Notes under the pieces: model-generated | Database searches by the model: none | What the model saw: only the letters and a program-made list of their open reading frames with translations | Told to the model about the DNA's origin: nothing | Translations under genes and position numbers: made by a program | NCBI RefSeq assembly: GCF_009690625.1 | Contig: NZ_CP033878.1 | Location: 1,550,001 to 1,614,000, forward strand | From: Halorhabdus sp. CBA1104 | Lineage (GTDB): Archaea; Halobacteriota; Halobacteria; Halobacteriales; Haloarculaceae | DNA length: 64,000 bases | Reading direction: 5' to 3' | Shown: positions 35,038-43,759 of the stretch, one piece after another | How positions within the stretch are numbered: the stretch's first letter is position 1 | How the letters are laid out: each line of letters starts with the position of its first letter

Positions 35038-35364
35038 ATGCCGTTCGTGACGAAGCTGACGGTCGAAAGCGGGGATCGGCACGTCCTCGAGGACGTGGTG
35101 ACCGAAATCAAGGAGACGGCCGCCCGCAAGGGTGTCGAGCTGAAGGGGCCACACCCACAATCCCCCGAGGATATTTCGGTGCCACAGTCAAAACGCCTCA
35201 GCGCGGAGGGCGAGCGCTTCGATCCCTGGCGACACACCGTCTTTACCCGGACGATCGAGATTGTCGGCTACGAAACGTTCGCTCGGGACGTCTCCGGGTG
35301 GGAGTTTCCCGATCGCGTCCACGTCGAGGCCAGCATCGAGCAACGCCGTGGCACCGGTCGGTGA
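35038..35364 (+). CDS. uS10-like (uS10/mL48 family) protein
   Basis: A 108-residue protein related to ribosomal protein S10: KLTVESGDRHVLEDVVTEIK, then KGVELKGPHPQSPEDISVPQ and HTVFTRTIEIVGYET match the S10 strand-loop layout. The main archaeal rps10 normally sits beside EF-1alpha; this copy stands alone, so it is probably the extra haloarchaeal S10 paralogue. Whether it enters ribosomes is unknown. The ATG at 35038 is the first in the conserved frame. Confidence 0.8.
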   Translation: MPFVTKLTVESGDRHVLEDVVTEIKETAARKGVELKGPHPQSPEDISVPQSKRLSAEGERFDPWRHTVFTRTIEIVGYETFARDVSGWEFPDRVHVEASIEQRRGTGR

Positions 35365-35422
35365 GGGGCCGCCAGATGGGTGAACCGCGGGGTGTTTAGG
35401 GACCCTACTCGTTTCCGTAGCT

Positions 35423-36700
35423 ATGACTGACACCAGCGAACACCTCCGTGCGCTCCGTCGAGACCTGCATCGCCACCCCGAGCCGGCCTGGCGAGAATGT
35501 TACACGACCGCGCGTCTCTGTGAAGAGATCGAACGTATCGGCGTCGATGAGCTCTTTGTCGGCCCCCAAGCACTCGACGTCGATGCTCGTACCGGCGTGC
35601 CCGAAGCCGACGAACTGGCACGGTGGCGCGAGCGTGCACGCGAGGCCGGCGCCGACGACGCGACACTCCAGAAGTGCCAAGGCGGAACGACCGGCGCAAT
35701 CGCCGTCCTCGAACGCGGGGCGGGGCCGACAGTCGCCCTCCGGGTCGATATCGACGCCCTCCCCCGGACTGAATCGACCGACCCGGGCCACCATCCCGTC
35801 GAGGCTGGTTTCCGACCGGACCACGACGACGCGATGCACGCCTGTGGCCACGATGCCCACGCAACGATCGGTGTCGGCGTCCTCGAAGCGATCGCCGACA
35901 GCGACTTCGAGGGAACGCTGAAAGTGATTTTCCAGCCCGCCGAAGAAGTCATCGGCGGTGGGCGTGCAGTTGCCCAGAGCGGTCATCTAGACGACGTTGA
36001 CTACCTCCTTGCCATCCACATCGGCCTGGGGCACCCGACGGGCGAGATCGTCGCCGGTGTCGAGGGGATCCTCGCCGTCGCAAACTTCGACGCCACATTC
36101 ACGGGCGAACCAGCCCACGCCGGCGGCCACCCAGACCGGGGTCGGAACGCGGTACAAGCGATGGCCACCGCCGTCCAGAACCTCTATGCGATCCCACGAC
36201 ACGGCGATAGCGCGACGCGAGTCAATGCCGGCGACGTCGGCGGGGGATCGGCCTCGAACGTCATCCCCGAGAACGCCTACATCCGTGGCGAAGTCCGCGG
36301 TGAGACGACCGACGGGAAAGCCTACATGCGTGAACACGCGGCGGACGTTCTCGAATCGGCCGCGGCGATGCACGACTGTGACGTGGACCTCGAATGGACT
36401 GGCGACGCACCGAGTGCCGACCCTGACGCGGCGATCCGCGACCTCGTGTTTGGGGCCGCCGGCGAGGTGCCGGGAGTCGAACACAGGCTTCAATCCGACG
36501 ATCTCGGTGGGAGCGAGGACGCGACTTACCTCATGCGACGCGTCCAAGACCAGGGTGGGAAAGCGACGTTCGTCGGGATCGGGACCGACCACCCCAGCGG
36601 GCATCACACGGCGACGTTCGACATCGACGAGGCGTCGATCGGCATCGGTATCGACGTCCTGGGGCAGGCGATCGAGCAGATCGCCGAGCAGCGACCGTAA
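35423..36700 (+). CDS. M20-family amidohydrolase (AbgA/AbgB-like)
   Basis: The 425-residue metallopeptidase-fold protein has HACGHDAH at 139-146 and QPAEE at 171-175, the dimetal site of M20 enzymes, plus HIGLGHPTGE and the dimerisation-domain motif ANFDATFTGEPAHAGGHP. A DLHRHPEPAWRE start is typical of the aminoacylase/AbgA branch. It probably removes an acyl or aromatic amide group; p-aminobenzoyl-glutamate is one known substrate of relatives. Monocistronic by spacing. Confidence 0.88.
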   Translation: MTDTSEHLRALRRDLHRHPEPAWRECYTTARLCEEIERIGVDELFVGPQALDVDARTGVPEADELARWRERAREAGADDATLQKCQGGTTGAIAVLERGAGPTVALRVDIDALPRTESTDPGHHPVEAGFRPDHDDAMHACGHDAHATIGVGVLEAIADSDFEGTLKVIFQPAEEVIGGGRAVAQSGHLDDVDYLLAIHIGLGHPTGEIVAGVEGILAVANFDATFTGEPAHAGGHPDRGRNAVQAMATAVQNLYAIPRHGDSATRVNAGDVGGGSASNVIPENAYIRGEVRGETTDGKAYMREHAADVLESAAAMHDCDVDLEWTGDAPSADPDAAIRDLVFGAAGEVPGVEHRLQSDDLGGSEDATYLMRRVQDQGGKATFVGIGTDHPSGHHTATFDIDEASIGIGIDVLGQAIEQIAEQRP

Positions 36701-36844
36701 GACGGATCCCAAGGGTCCTCTTCGGTCCCTGGCCCTCGCTTGGAGTCAGTCTACGTACTGGAGACGACAGGATGCTCGACTGGCACGTCGGTGCAGGTAT
36801 CGTGAGAAAAGTCCGTTGCGTCGCCGGCTGCAAGGGTCCGGCGC

Positions 36845-38209
36845 TCAGTACTTCGGATCCGCGCCTGTCGTCGCGTACACCCGGTCGAGAATAGCGTCGC
36901 GCTGCTCTGTCCACGCAGCGAACGCGTCGGGCGAGTCCGGATACGTTTCGTAGTGGTCGAGCAGGTCGTCGGCGTGTGCTTTCGTTCGATAGAGGTCGAT
37001 GATCGTGCCCCAGTGACCGAAGCTCTTCAGGGCCGTCTTGAGCTTGAGCGACAGTGTGAGATCCGCAGAGCCGGAGTACAGGGCCTCGGAGAGCGCACTG
37101 ACCGGGAGCCCGGCAAGCATGCCCGTGAGATCGTCGATGTCGTAGGCGGTCGTGAAGATGTTGTAGACGTCCAGAGCAGCGTACCGTGCCCCGAAGTGAT
37201 CCATCACGCGCTCGTTGTACTCCCACAGCGCAGCTTCGCTGACGTCGCCGTCCGCGATCGCCTCGACGGCCTGTTCGGCGGCGTATTGGCCAGCGTAGGC
37301 AGCACCCGCGATACCCCCGCCAGTGGTGGGGTTGACGTGGCCAGCGGCGTCGCCCACGGCCATGAAGCCGGGCGCGACCGCCGAGTCGTAGGGCCGGCGA
37401 GTCGGGAGTGCCGCCCCGAGTTTGTCCTCGACGGTTGCGCCCTCGAATTCCTCGCGTTCCTGAAGGTCGCGTTTGAGCGCGTCGACGAGTTCCATGGGGT
37501 CCTCGTTCATCTGAAAGCCCAGGCCGGCGTTGATCTCGGTTTCGGTCCGCGGGAAATACCAGACGTAGCCGGCCGAGCGCTCGGTCGGCTTGAACACCAG
37601 CGCATCGTCCCACTCGACTGGCTCCTCGACCTCGACGATCTCACGGTAAGCTGAGCAAAACTGCGAATACGTGACGTTCGTATCGAAGGTCCCATCGTCC
37701 AGATCGGCCTCGTCCTGGAGAGTCGACAGCGCCCCGGCGGCGTCGATGACGACGTCGGCCTCGTAAGTCTTCGCGTCGCCGTCCTGGACGGCCTCCAGCC
37801 CCTCGACGGCTCCGTTCTGGAGGACATCCGTGACGACGGTATCGAAGTGGATGTCTACGCCTGCATCCTGGGCGCCATCGATGAGTCTGCGCCCGTACTC
37901 AAAGCGGTCGATGACGGCGAGGTCACCCGGAATCGGAATTTCGAGAACCGTGTCTTCGTCGGGGATCTCGAAGCGACCGTGATCGATGTCAGTGTTCGTA
38001 AACGCCGGTTCGATCTGTTCGCGCGGAATCGCCTCGGGGAACTGACTCGCGCCCTTCAGGGCGTCGCCACAGGCGATGTGCCCCGCTTCGTCTTCGGGCT
38101 TGCGTTCGAGTATCGCCACATCTAGTCCCGCGTTGGCGACCGTCGCCGCGGCATAACAGCCGGCCGTCCCGGCCCCAGCGACGACGACGTCGTACTCGGT
38201 AGTGGTCAT
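36845..38209 (-). CDS. Geranylgeranyl reductase-family flavoprotein
   Basis: A 454-residue FAD enzyme of the archaeal geranylgeranyl reductase family, which saturates isoprenoid chains of membrane lipids or quinones. The dinucleotide motif VVAGAGTAGCYAA is at the N-terminus, HIACGDALKG follows near 44, and the second FAD motif VGDAAGHVNPTTGGGIAGA lies near 290. Length and pattern fit digeranylgeranylglycerophospholipid reductase relatives, but several paralogues exist in haloarchaea. Divergent from the ferredoxin gene (118 bases apart); reduced ferredoxin is a known donor for such reductases, so pairing is plausible. Confidence 0.85.
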   Translation of the reverse strand: MTTTEYDVVVAGAGTAGCYAAATVANAGLDVAILERKPEDEAGHIACGDALKGASQFPEAIPREQIEPAFTNTDIDHGRFEIPDEDTVLEIPIPGDLAVIDRFEYGRRLIDGAQDAGVDIHFDTVVTDVLQNGAVEGLEAVQDGDAKTYEADVVIDAAGALSTLQDEADLDDGTFDTNVTYSQFCSAYREIVEVEEPVEWDDALVFKPTERSAGYVWYFPRTETEINAGLGFQMNEDPMELVDALKRDLQEREEFEGATVEDKLGAALPTRRPYDSAVAPGFMAVGDAAGHVNPTTGGGIAGAAYAGQYAAEQAVEAIADGDVSEAALWEYNERVMDHFGARYAALDVYNIFTTAYDIDDLTGMLAGLPVSALSEALYSGSADLTLSLKLKTALKSFGHWGTIIDLYRTKAHADDLLDHYETYPDSPDAFAAWTEQRDAILDRVYATTGADPKY

Positions 38210-38327
38210 GCCCCTCGCTCAGCACCGAGCGGGGTTAATTCTTTGCGCTTGCCCGCCGGTTGTGTCCGCTCGAACAGGTCACAACAGTGAATAAAGAGTT
38301 TTGTCGAGGTCATCCCAACGAGTGGGC

Positions 38328-38666
38328 ATGACAGAGTATACCGTCGAATTCGTGGGGACGGGCGAGACTATTCAGGTTGCAGACACGGACACGATCTTGA
38401 GCCAGTGTCTCGAAGACGGCATCGCCCAGGAGTATTCGTGCCGGGTCGGGATGTGTCTTGCCTGTACCGCCGAGATCGTCGAAGGCGAAGTCACCCAGCC
38501 GGCGGCACGCGGTCTGACCGAGGAAGAAAAAGAATCCTACGCGTTGACCTGCATGGCGCGGCCGGAGTCGGATCTGAAACTCGACCGCGGGAAGTATCCG
38601 CCGAGTATCGAGGCCAAGGCGGCGGCCGCGAGTGATCCGGGCCAAGACGCAGCGGCCGACGATTGA
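38328..38666 (+). CDS. 2Fe-2S ferredoxin, plant type
   Basis: A 112-residue electron carrier with a beta-grasp fold. The cluster ligands are in YSCRVGMCLACTAEI (CxxxxCxxC) and the fourth in LTCMARP about 30 residues later. It lacks the N-terminal extension of the main haloarchaeal ferredoxin. The ATG at 38328 gives the usual short strand before the loop. An Ala/Asp-rich tail ends the protein. It lies divergent from the geranylgeranyl reductase and convergent with a flavoprotein. Confidence 0.93.
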   Translation: MTEYTVEFVGTGETIQVADTDTILSQCLEDGIAQEYSCRVGMCLACTAEIVEGEVTQPAARGLTEEEKESYALTCMARPESDLKLDRGKYPPSIEAKAAAASDPGQDAAADD

Positions 38667-38691
38667 GAGGGCCTCGACCCACTGCGAGAGA

Positions 38692-40089
38692 TCAGTCTAG
38701 TTTTGCGGCCGTGTCGCGAACGAGTCCGTCGATGAGTTCGGGCGTCGTCGGATGGTAAGCCCGATCGGGAATGTCCCTGACGTCTAGATCCATCTCGACG
38801 GCCAGTTGCATCGTCTTTGCCATCACGTCTGCGTGGTAGTGCAGGCCCTGATAGCCCAGGACGGTGCCGTCCGTGCCGACCACGAGGCGGGCGAGGCCGT
38901 CGGCGACGTTCTTGGTCTTGAACACACCGTCGCTGGATGCATCCCGGGTGGCAGTAACGTAGTCCAGACCGGCGGCTTGGGCCGACTCGACTGAGTGTCC
39001 GACCCGGGCAAACGGCAACACTCCAAGTCCCGAGAAGATAACGTGGTGGTGGACGTTCTCGTAGGCCGAAAGGGCCTCGCCTGCACGGTGTCGCCGGATA
39101 TTCTCGGCCGCCGTGAAGCCTTCTTCTTTGGCGACGTGCAGGATCGGCTCGCGGCCGTTGACATCTCCGACGACGAAGACGCGATCGTCACCGGCGGCCT
39201 GCATCGTGTCCCGGACCCAGCCGTCGTCGGGTTCGAGTGCGGTGTGCTCGATGCCGAGACGCTCGATGGCCGGCTCCCGGCCGGTGAAGGCGTACAGATC
39301 GTCCGCCTCGATCGTTCGGGTCTCGCCGTCGGTGGCGACCTCCATGCGAACCCCGTCTGTGGTCGATTCGACCGCGGTGGCATCAGCGTCGACGAGTACG
39401 TCGACGTCGAAGTGCTCGCGATAGTAGGCAAGCAGTTCCGCACCGAAGGGCTCGTCCGCCTCACGGAGGACGTCGGGGAGCGCTTCGACGACGGTGAGAT
39501 CCATATCGGCAGCCTCAGTTAGGTACGGAATGAGTTCCAGACCGATGTAACCCAGCCCGAGAGCGATCCCCGAATCGGGGAACTCGGTGCTGTCGAGGAC
39601 GTCCGCACTCGTCTTGACGGGCACGTCTTCGATACCCGGGATCGGCGGAATTGCCACGTTCGAGCCAGTGGCGATCACGACGTAATCCGGTTCGAGTCGT
39701 CGGCCGTCGACCTCGAGAACGCGATCGTCGACGAAGTGGGCGGTGTCCCGAATGAACTCGACGTTGTCGCGCTCGGCCAGTGTAGCGATACTCTCCCGGC
39801 GGTGCTGTGACCAACTCGACGTGTGCTCGTTTTTCCGCTCGACGACAGCCTCCAGGTCGACGTCGGGGGCGTCCCCGACGAGTCGGGGGTCGTGTTGTGC
39901 ACTGAAGCGGTGTTCAGCCGCCGAAAGGACCTCTTTTGAGGGCATACAGCCGCGCAGAATGCAAAGCCCGCCACCTGGGTCGCCGTCGTCGATCAACGTC
40001 AGTTCGACGTCGGGCTCTGCAGCCAACTCATCGGCCACAGCCGAGCCAGCGCTGCCGTAGGCGCCGACAACGGCCACGTGTGTGGTCAT
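38692..40089 (-). CDS. Pyridine nucleotide-disulfide oxidoreductase (dihydrolipoyl dehydrogenase-like)
   Basis: The 465-residue flavoprotein has an FAD loop VVGAYGSAGSAVADEL, a redox disulfide CILRGC followed by MPSK (spacing as in GGTCLNVGCIPSK), a second nucleotide-binding region GLGYIGLEL, VFVVGDVNG, and a C-terminal YHPTTPELI that carries the His-Pro-Thr and Glu of the active site. It is therefore probably a disulfide reductase like Lpd or mercuric reductase. The first loop is GAYGSAG, not the usual GGGxxG. No lipoyl-enzyme genes are adjacent, so the substrate is open. The ATG at 40089 places the FAD loop at residue 5. Confidence 0.85.
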   Translation of the reverse strand: MTTHVAVVGAYGSAGSAVADELAAEPDVELTLIDDGDPGGGLCILRGCMPSKEVLSAAEHRFSAQHDPRLVGDAPDVDLEAVVERKNEHTSSWSQHRRESIATLAERDNVEFIRDTAHFVDDRVLEVDGRRLEPDYVVIATGSNVAIPPIPGIEDVPVKTSADVLDSTEFPDSGIALGLGYIGLELIPYLTEAADMDLTVVEALPDVLREADEPFGAELLAYYREHFDVDVLVDADATAVESTTDGVRMEVATDGETRTIEADDLYAFTGREPAIERLGIEHTALEPDDGWVRDTMQAAGDDRVFVVGDVNGREPILHVAKEEGFTAAENIRRHRAGEALSAYENVHHHVIFSGLGVLPFARVGHSVESAQAAGLDYVTATRDASSDGVFKTKNVADGLARLVVGTDGTVLGYQGLHYHADVMAKTMQLAVEMDLDVRDIPDRAYHPTTPELIDGLVRDTAAKLD

Positions 40090-40302
40090 ACACGAACACA
40101 GGCTGGCGCGAAGAAAAACCGTTTGGACCGTGGGGGTGAGCCACACTCCTCGGGCGGACGAGCGTCGGCCGATGGGGGCAATACAGATTGCCGTCGACAG
40201 TGACCGAAAGGGCAGGCCATATATGCCCTGGGTCCGTACACATGGGTGATCACTGGTGTCACTCGTTCGGCCCGCGAGATGGCCCCGTCACCGCCCACAA
40301 CT

Positions 40303-40884
40303 ATGACGAGCCGCGTATACCGACTCCATTCGACACTCGAACTGCCACTTGAAGACGTCTACGACCACTTCGAGGACCCGGATTTACCGGCCGAAATCGA
40401 AGACGTAGACATCACCCGACGAAACAACACACTCATCCTGAGTGCTGTCGCCACCGACGGCGAAATCAGCAAGTACACCCCGACCGCTCAGTTGAAAGCG
40501 AGTGTGACCGAAAATCGCGTCTACGAAGAGGAGCCCGAGCCACCCCACGGCGGGAGTGGAGGTGGCCAGTGGGGCGCGCTCACCGAAGAGGAAGAAGAAG
40601 AGATCGAGTCGGAACTCGTCGAGTACGCCTGCTTCAAGGGCGATCGGGAGACCGTTCTCCAGAACACGAGCGTCCAGTTCCCGATGTTCAAGGTCCTCTG
40701 TGACATCGCCGAAATCGCGGAGAAAGGGACCTTGACCGCGATCATCGCGATCGACGACACCTTAGAAGCCGTCCAGATCGTCGACGGCGAACGCCGCCCG
40801 GCCTCGATCGGCGTCACCGAAGACCCAGCCGACGACCAGGGCGAAGACGGCGTCGACTGGCGGGACAACGACTTTATCGCCTGA
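40303..40884 (+). CDS. DUF7110-like haloarchaeal protein
   Basis: A 193-residue acidic protein starting MTSRVYRLHSTLELPLEDVY, with a central Gly/Glu stretch (PPHGGSGGGQWGALTEEEEE) and a C-terminal part with FKVLCDIAEIAEKGTLTAI. It resembles a conserved but uncharacterised haloarchaeal family (DUF7110 by memory; not certain). No catalytic pattern or membrane segment. It precedes the PAPS reductase-family gene by 63 bases, which has its own TATA box. Confidence 0.6.
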   Translation: MTSRVYRLHSTLELPLEDVYDHFEDPDLPAEIEDVDITRRNNTLILSAVATDGEISKYTPTAQLKASVTENRVYEEEPEPPHGGSGGGQWGALTEEEEEEIESELVEYACFKGDRETVLQNTSVQFPMFKVLCDIAEIAEKGTLTAIIAIDDTLEAVQIVDGERRPASIGVTEDPADDQGEDGVDWRDNDFIA

Positions 40885-40947
40885 GAAGCGCTTCCGCAGC
40901 GGCCTTCGAAAGACTCAACTGCCGGCTAATTATATCTAATTACACTC

Positions 40948-41925
40948 ATGGCGAGCGAAGCCGACTTCCCCGCGTACCTCGACGTCGAGTACGACGATGG
41001 CGACGGCGAGGAGCCTGGCGATTATCCAAGCATCGAGCACAAAATCGAGAAGGCAATCGAGGTCACGAAGACCGGCCTCGAACAGTACGACAATCCGGTC
41101 GTGATGTGGACCGGCGGCAAAGACTCGACGCTGACGCTTTACTTCGTCAAGGAGGTCGCCGACCGCTTCGATCTGGAAGTCCCCCCGGTCGTCTTTATCG
41201 ACCACTACCAGCACTTCGACGAGCTCATCGAGTTCGTCAACCACTGGGCTGACGAGTGGGATCTCGAAGTCATCTGGGCTCGAAACACCGACGTCGGCGA
41301 GTACGTCGACGAAAACGGGCTCGAACCCGGCGACGACATCCCCGTCGACGCCCTCAGCGAGCACAACCAGCACCACATCCGGAACATCCTCGAATACGAG
41401 GACGAGACGTTCCCGTTCCTGCTCGACACCTACGTCGGCAACCACCTGCTGAAGACGGTTGCGCTCAACGATGCCATCGATGAACACGACGTCGACGGCA
41501 TCCTCAGCGGCGTCCGCTGGGACGAACAAGAGGCCCGCGCCGACGAGACCTTCTTCAGCCCACGCCACGATCCCGACATCTACCCACCCCACGACCGTAT
41601 CCAGCCGATCCTCCAGTTCGCCGAACCGGACGTCTGGGAGGCGTTCTGGCACTTTGCGGTCCCGGACACAGTCGAGGAGTACCCCGACGACGGCTACGTC
41701 CCGCAGGGCCAGGACGACCTGCCCGACGGTGTACAGAAAGAGGACGTCCCGGTCAGTCCGAAGTACTTCGCCGGCTTCCGCTCGCTGGGGAGTCAGGTCA
41801 GTACTGACAAGTCCGCCGAGGAACCCGCGTGGCTCCAAGACATGGCCAACACGACCGAGCGTGCCGGCCGCGCCCAGGACAAAGAAGACCTGATGGAACG
41901 GCTGCGCGATCTGGGCTACATGTAA
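40948..41925 (+). CDS. Phosphoadenosine phosphosulfate reductase-family (PP-loop) protein
   Basis: The 325-residue protein has the PP-loop WTGGKDSTLTLY (Gly-Gly-Lys-Asp-Ser at 56-60), then VVFIDHYQHF, DGILSGVRWDEQEARA and a PHDRIQPILQF segment. These place it in the CysH/CysD adenine-nucleotide hydrolase superfamily, which handles PAPS, APS or ATP plus sulfate. The C-terminal CxxC of many CysH enzymes is not seen, so it may be a CysD-like or unrelated adenylating member. A TATA element TAATTATATC lies about 25 bases before the ATG. Confidence 0.82.
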   Translation: MASEADFPAYLDVEYDDGDGEEPGDYPSIEHKIEKAIEVTKTGLEQYDNPVVMWTGGKDSTLTLYFVKEVADRFDLEVPPVVFIDHYQHFDELIEFVNHWADEWDLEVIWARNTDVGEYVDENGLEPGDDIPVDALSEHNQHHIRNILEYEDETFPFLLDTYVGNHLLKTVALNDAIDEHDVDGILSGVRWDEQEARADETFFSPRHDPDIYPPHDRIQPILQFAEPDVWEAFWHFAVPDTVEEYPDDGYVPQGQDDLPDGVQKEDVPVSPKYFAGFRSLGSQVSTDKSAEEPAWLQDMANTTERAGRAQDKEDLMERLRDLGYM

Positions 41926-41945
41926 GGCCACCGGTTTAGATCGTC

Positions 41946-41971
41946 GGGTTGCTGGCTTTCGAGCCCAACCC
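41946..41971 (+). terminator. Stable UUCG-capped hairpin after the PP-loop gene
   Basis: The RNA would fold as GGGUUG - bulged CU - GGCU - UUCG loop - AGCC - CAACCC, ten paired bases with an exceptionally stable tetraloop, 20 bases after the stop codon. A C-rich tail follows rather than a T-tract, so it may protect or process the transcript end rather than act as a classical terminator. Confidence 0.5.
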
Positions 41972-42107
41972 CCCTCGCAGAAATCTGGATCGACAACACC
42001 CGGACGCGCCGTGTCCGGCAAAGCGCGCTCACGCAGGGCCGACTGACAGCGTGAGCAGTGACGGTCTGACGACCACACACTTTTCGTGTCGCCCCTGACC
42101 GTCCAGA

Positions 42108-42538
42108 ATGGGACCGCTCGTCAACGGCGACGACAGTGAGTGGCCTGAAGCCGAGCGTGGCGAGACTCAAATCAGCGCACGTAACTCGGGGAGGTCGCTG
42201 GGGGCGAGCGCCTCGGCTGTAGTCTCTACGAGTTGCCCACCGAGAAACGCATCTGGCCGTATCACTACCACACTGGCAACGAAGAGGCGATCTGTGTCCT
42301 CGACGGCCAGGACACCCTCCGGCTCGATGGCACCCGCTACGACATCGAGGCCGGCGATTACGTCGCGCTGCCGTGGGGTGAAGCGAGTGCCCACCAGATG
42401 ATCAACGACAGCGAGAGTTCCCTGGGATAGCTCGTCGTCTCGGCGACAGCCGACCCGGACGTGATGGGCCATCCGGACGTCGAGAAGGGTGGTGCCACCG
42501 TCGATGGCCCGCCTAGGGCGATCCCGGAACCCGGATGA
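42108..42538 (+). pseudogene. Disrupted cupin-domain protein gene
   Basis: The frame from 42108 gives the N-terminus of a known haloarchaeal cupin (MGPLVNGDDSEWPEAERGET). A -1 frameshift near 42200 moves it to the frame ERLGCSLYELPTEKRIWPYH, and the cupin core HYHTGNEEAICVLDGQDTLR and ALPWGEASAHQ follows. An in-frame TAG at 42428-42430 falls where relatives have Tyr before LVVSA. The frame then runs to a TGA at 42536. About four residues near the frameshift also seem deleted. Two independent lesions mark a dead gene unless they are sequencing errors. Confidence 0.75.
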
Positions 42539-42663
42539 TCAGCGAGTTCTTCGACCGCGAACGCGGTCGGGCTCTGAAACGAGGAGGAAGGCGACGAGAC
42601 GGCACGAACAGTCGCGTTACTTCCGGCTGGCGTCCCGAATCGGCACCCACCACACCGGATCGA

Positions 42664-43530
42664 CTATCGGGATTCGACGAGGGCCGTCTCGGTGACGGCA
42701 CCCGATTCGTCGACCGTCACGTCGAGACGGTCGGTGCCTTGCTCGATGTGAACGGATACCCGGAGCGGTTCGGTCGCGTCGATCGAAACGCTGTCGTCGC
42801 CCACGCAAAACGGGAGCGTCCAGAACGGTACCTGGTCGATATCGACCCCGTGATCGGCCAGGAACGCAACGACAGCCGGATCGGCAAGCAACCGCAGGCC
42901 AACGGGCGTCCCGATGTCGACGCCACAATGCTGGCAGACGCTGATCGTCGCGACGTCGAGATACCAGTCGGGATCGGGCGTGACATGGGTCTCCATGCGA
43001 CCACTGCAATGGGGGCAGACCCCGGCGGAAGCCAATGTGAAATCCCGCCAGAGCTGTCGTGAATACGCCAGAAACAACCCTTCTGGATCGCGAGATGCCC
43101 GTCCGCGCGGCGGAAAGTATCCGTAGTGAACGACGACCGAACACGCGGGGCAACTGATCTCGATGTGGCCGTCTTCGTAGGTCGCCCGAAGCGACGCGCC
43201 ACAGTCCGGGCACGGCGTCTCAAGGTCACGTTCGATCGGAGACGGTGGTTCGCCAAAGCGCTCGTCAAAGAGGATATCTATCGCGCGCCCACCGGCTGGC
43301 CGCAGGCGATACTCCTCGTCGTCCTTCCGGACGAATCGGCCCAGCAGTTGCGTGAGGTGATAGTTGAATCGACCGCTGTCCTCGAAGTCGGCTGCCGACT
43401 GCAGTCGAGCAAAGGAGAGTGGCTGCTCGTTCCACAGCGCGAGTAAGATAGCGATGCGGTTCTCGTCGGCAAGCGTGCCAAAGGCGTCGGCGGCCCGATC
43501 GACAGTCATTGAGACCGCGTCCTCGACCAT
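42664..43530 (-). CDS. ArsR-like HTH protein with zinc-binding ribbons
   Basis: A 288-residue protein with an N-terminal winged helix (FGTLADENRIAILLALWNEQ, then FNYHLTQLLGRFV), like ArsR-type regulators found in haloarchaea. Two cysteine-ribbon units follow: CPDCGASL...CPAC and CPHCSGRM...CQHC. The C-terminus is a small beta domain. The regulator is divergent from the GH13 gene 229 bases away and may control it; ligand is unknown. ATG at 43530 is preferred; an ATG at 43509 is also possible. Upstream readings are arginine- and proline-rich and unlikely. Confidence 0.8.
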   Translation of the reverse strand: MVEDAVSMTVDRAADAFGTLADENRIAILLALWNEQPLSFARLQSAADFEDSGRFNYHLTQLLGRFVRKDDEEYRLRPAGGRAIDILFDERFGEPPSPIERDLETPCPDCGASLRATYEDGHIEISCPACSVVVHYGYFPPRGRASRDPEGLFLAYSRQLWRDFTLASAGVCPHCSGRMETHVTPDPDWYLDVATISVCQHCGVDIGTPVGLRLLADPAVVAFLADHGVDIDQVPFWTLPFCVGDDSVSIDATEPLRVSVHIEQGTDRLDVTVDESGAVTETALVESR

Positions 43531-43711
43531 GCCCGAGGTAGCAGCCGAAGCTCCCTGAATGTACCTTCCCGATCCCACACAGAAAGAATCTTCACAACGA
43601 CTGCACACAGCCCGCTCTCGTGAGAACTGTGTGGGCCATCTGGCTCGGGTACTGGGCCGAGTGATCGGTGAACGGGGCGGCTCACGGAAAGCGGTCAACC
43701 ACCGGACAGAA

Positions 43712-43734
43712 ACATAATTCAGAATATGTTTATT
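43712..43734 (+). promoter_or_regulatory. Promoter of the GH13 gene with imperfect inverted repeat
   Basis: ACAT-A-ATTC-A-GAAT-ATGT (43712-43729) is symmetrical apart from one extra A. It ends inside TGTTTATTG, the likely TATA box 26 to 33 bases before the ATG at 43760. A regulator bound here could act on TBP binding. The divergent zinc-ribbon HTH protein is a candidate. Confidence 0.4.
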
Positions 43735-43759
43735 GGCATCCAGCGGTGACAGCAGAGAC

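Noticed and set aside
38692-40089. Naming the flavoprotein lpdA
   Set aside because: It has the redox disulfide and the C-terminal His-Pro-Thr-x-x-Glu pattern, but no 2-oxoacid dehydrogenase genes are nearby and its first FAD loop is unusual, so no symbol is given.
40936-42078. 380-residue minus-strand open frame opposite the PP-loop gene
   Set aside because: The sequence is a mirror of the plus-strand gene with no recognisable domain, while the plus-strand protein has the GGKDS loop and a well-placed TATA box.
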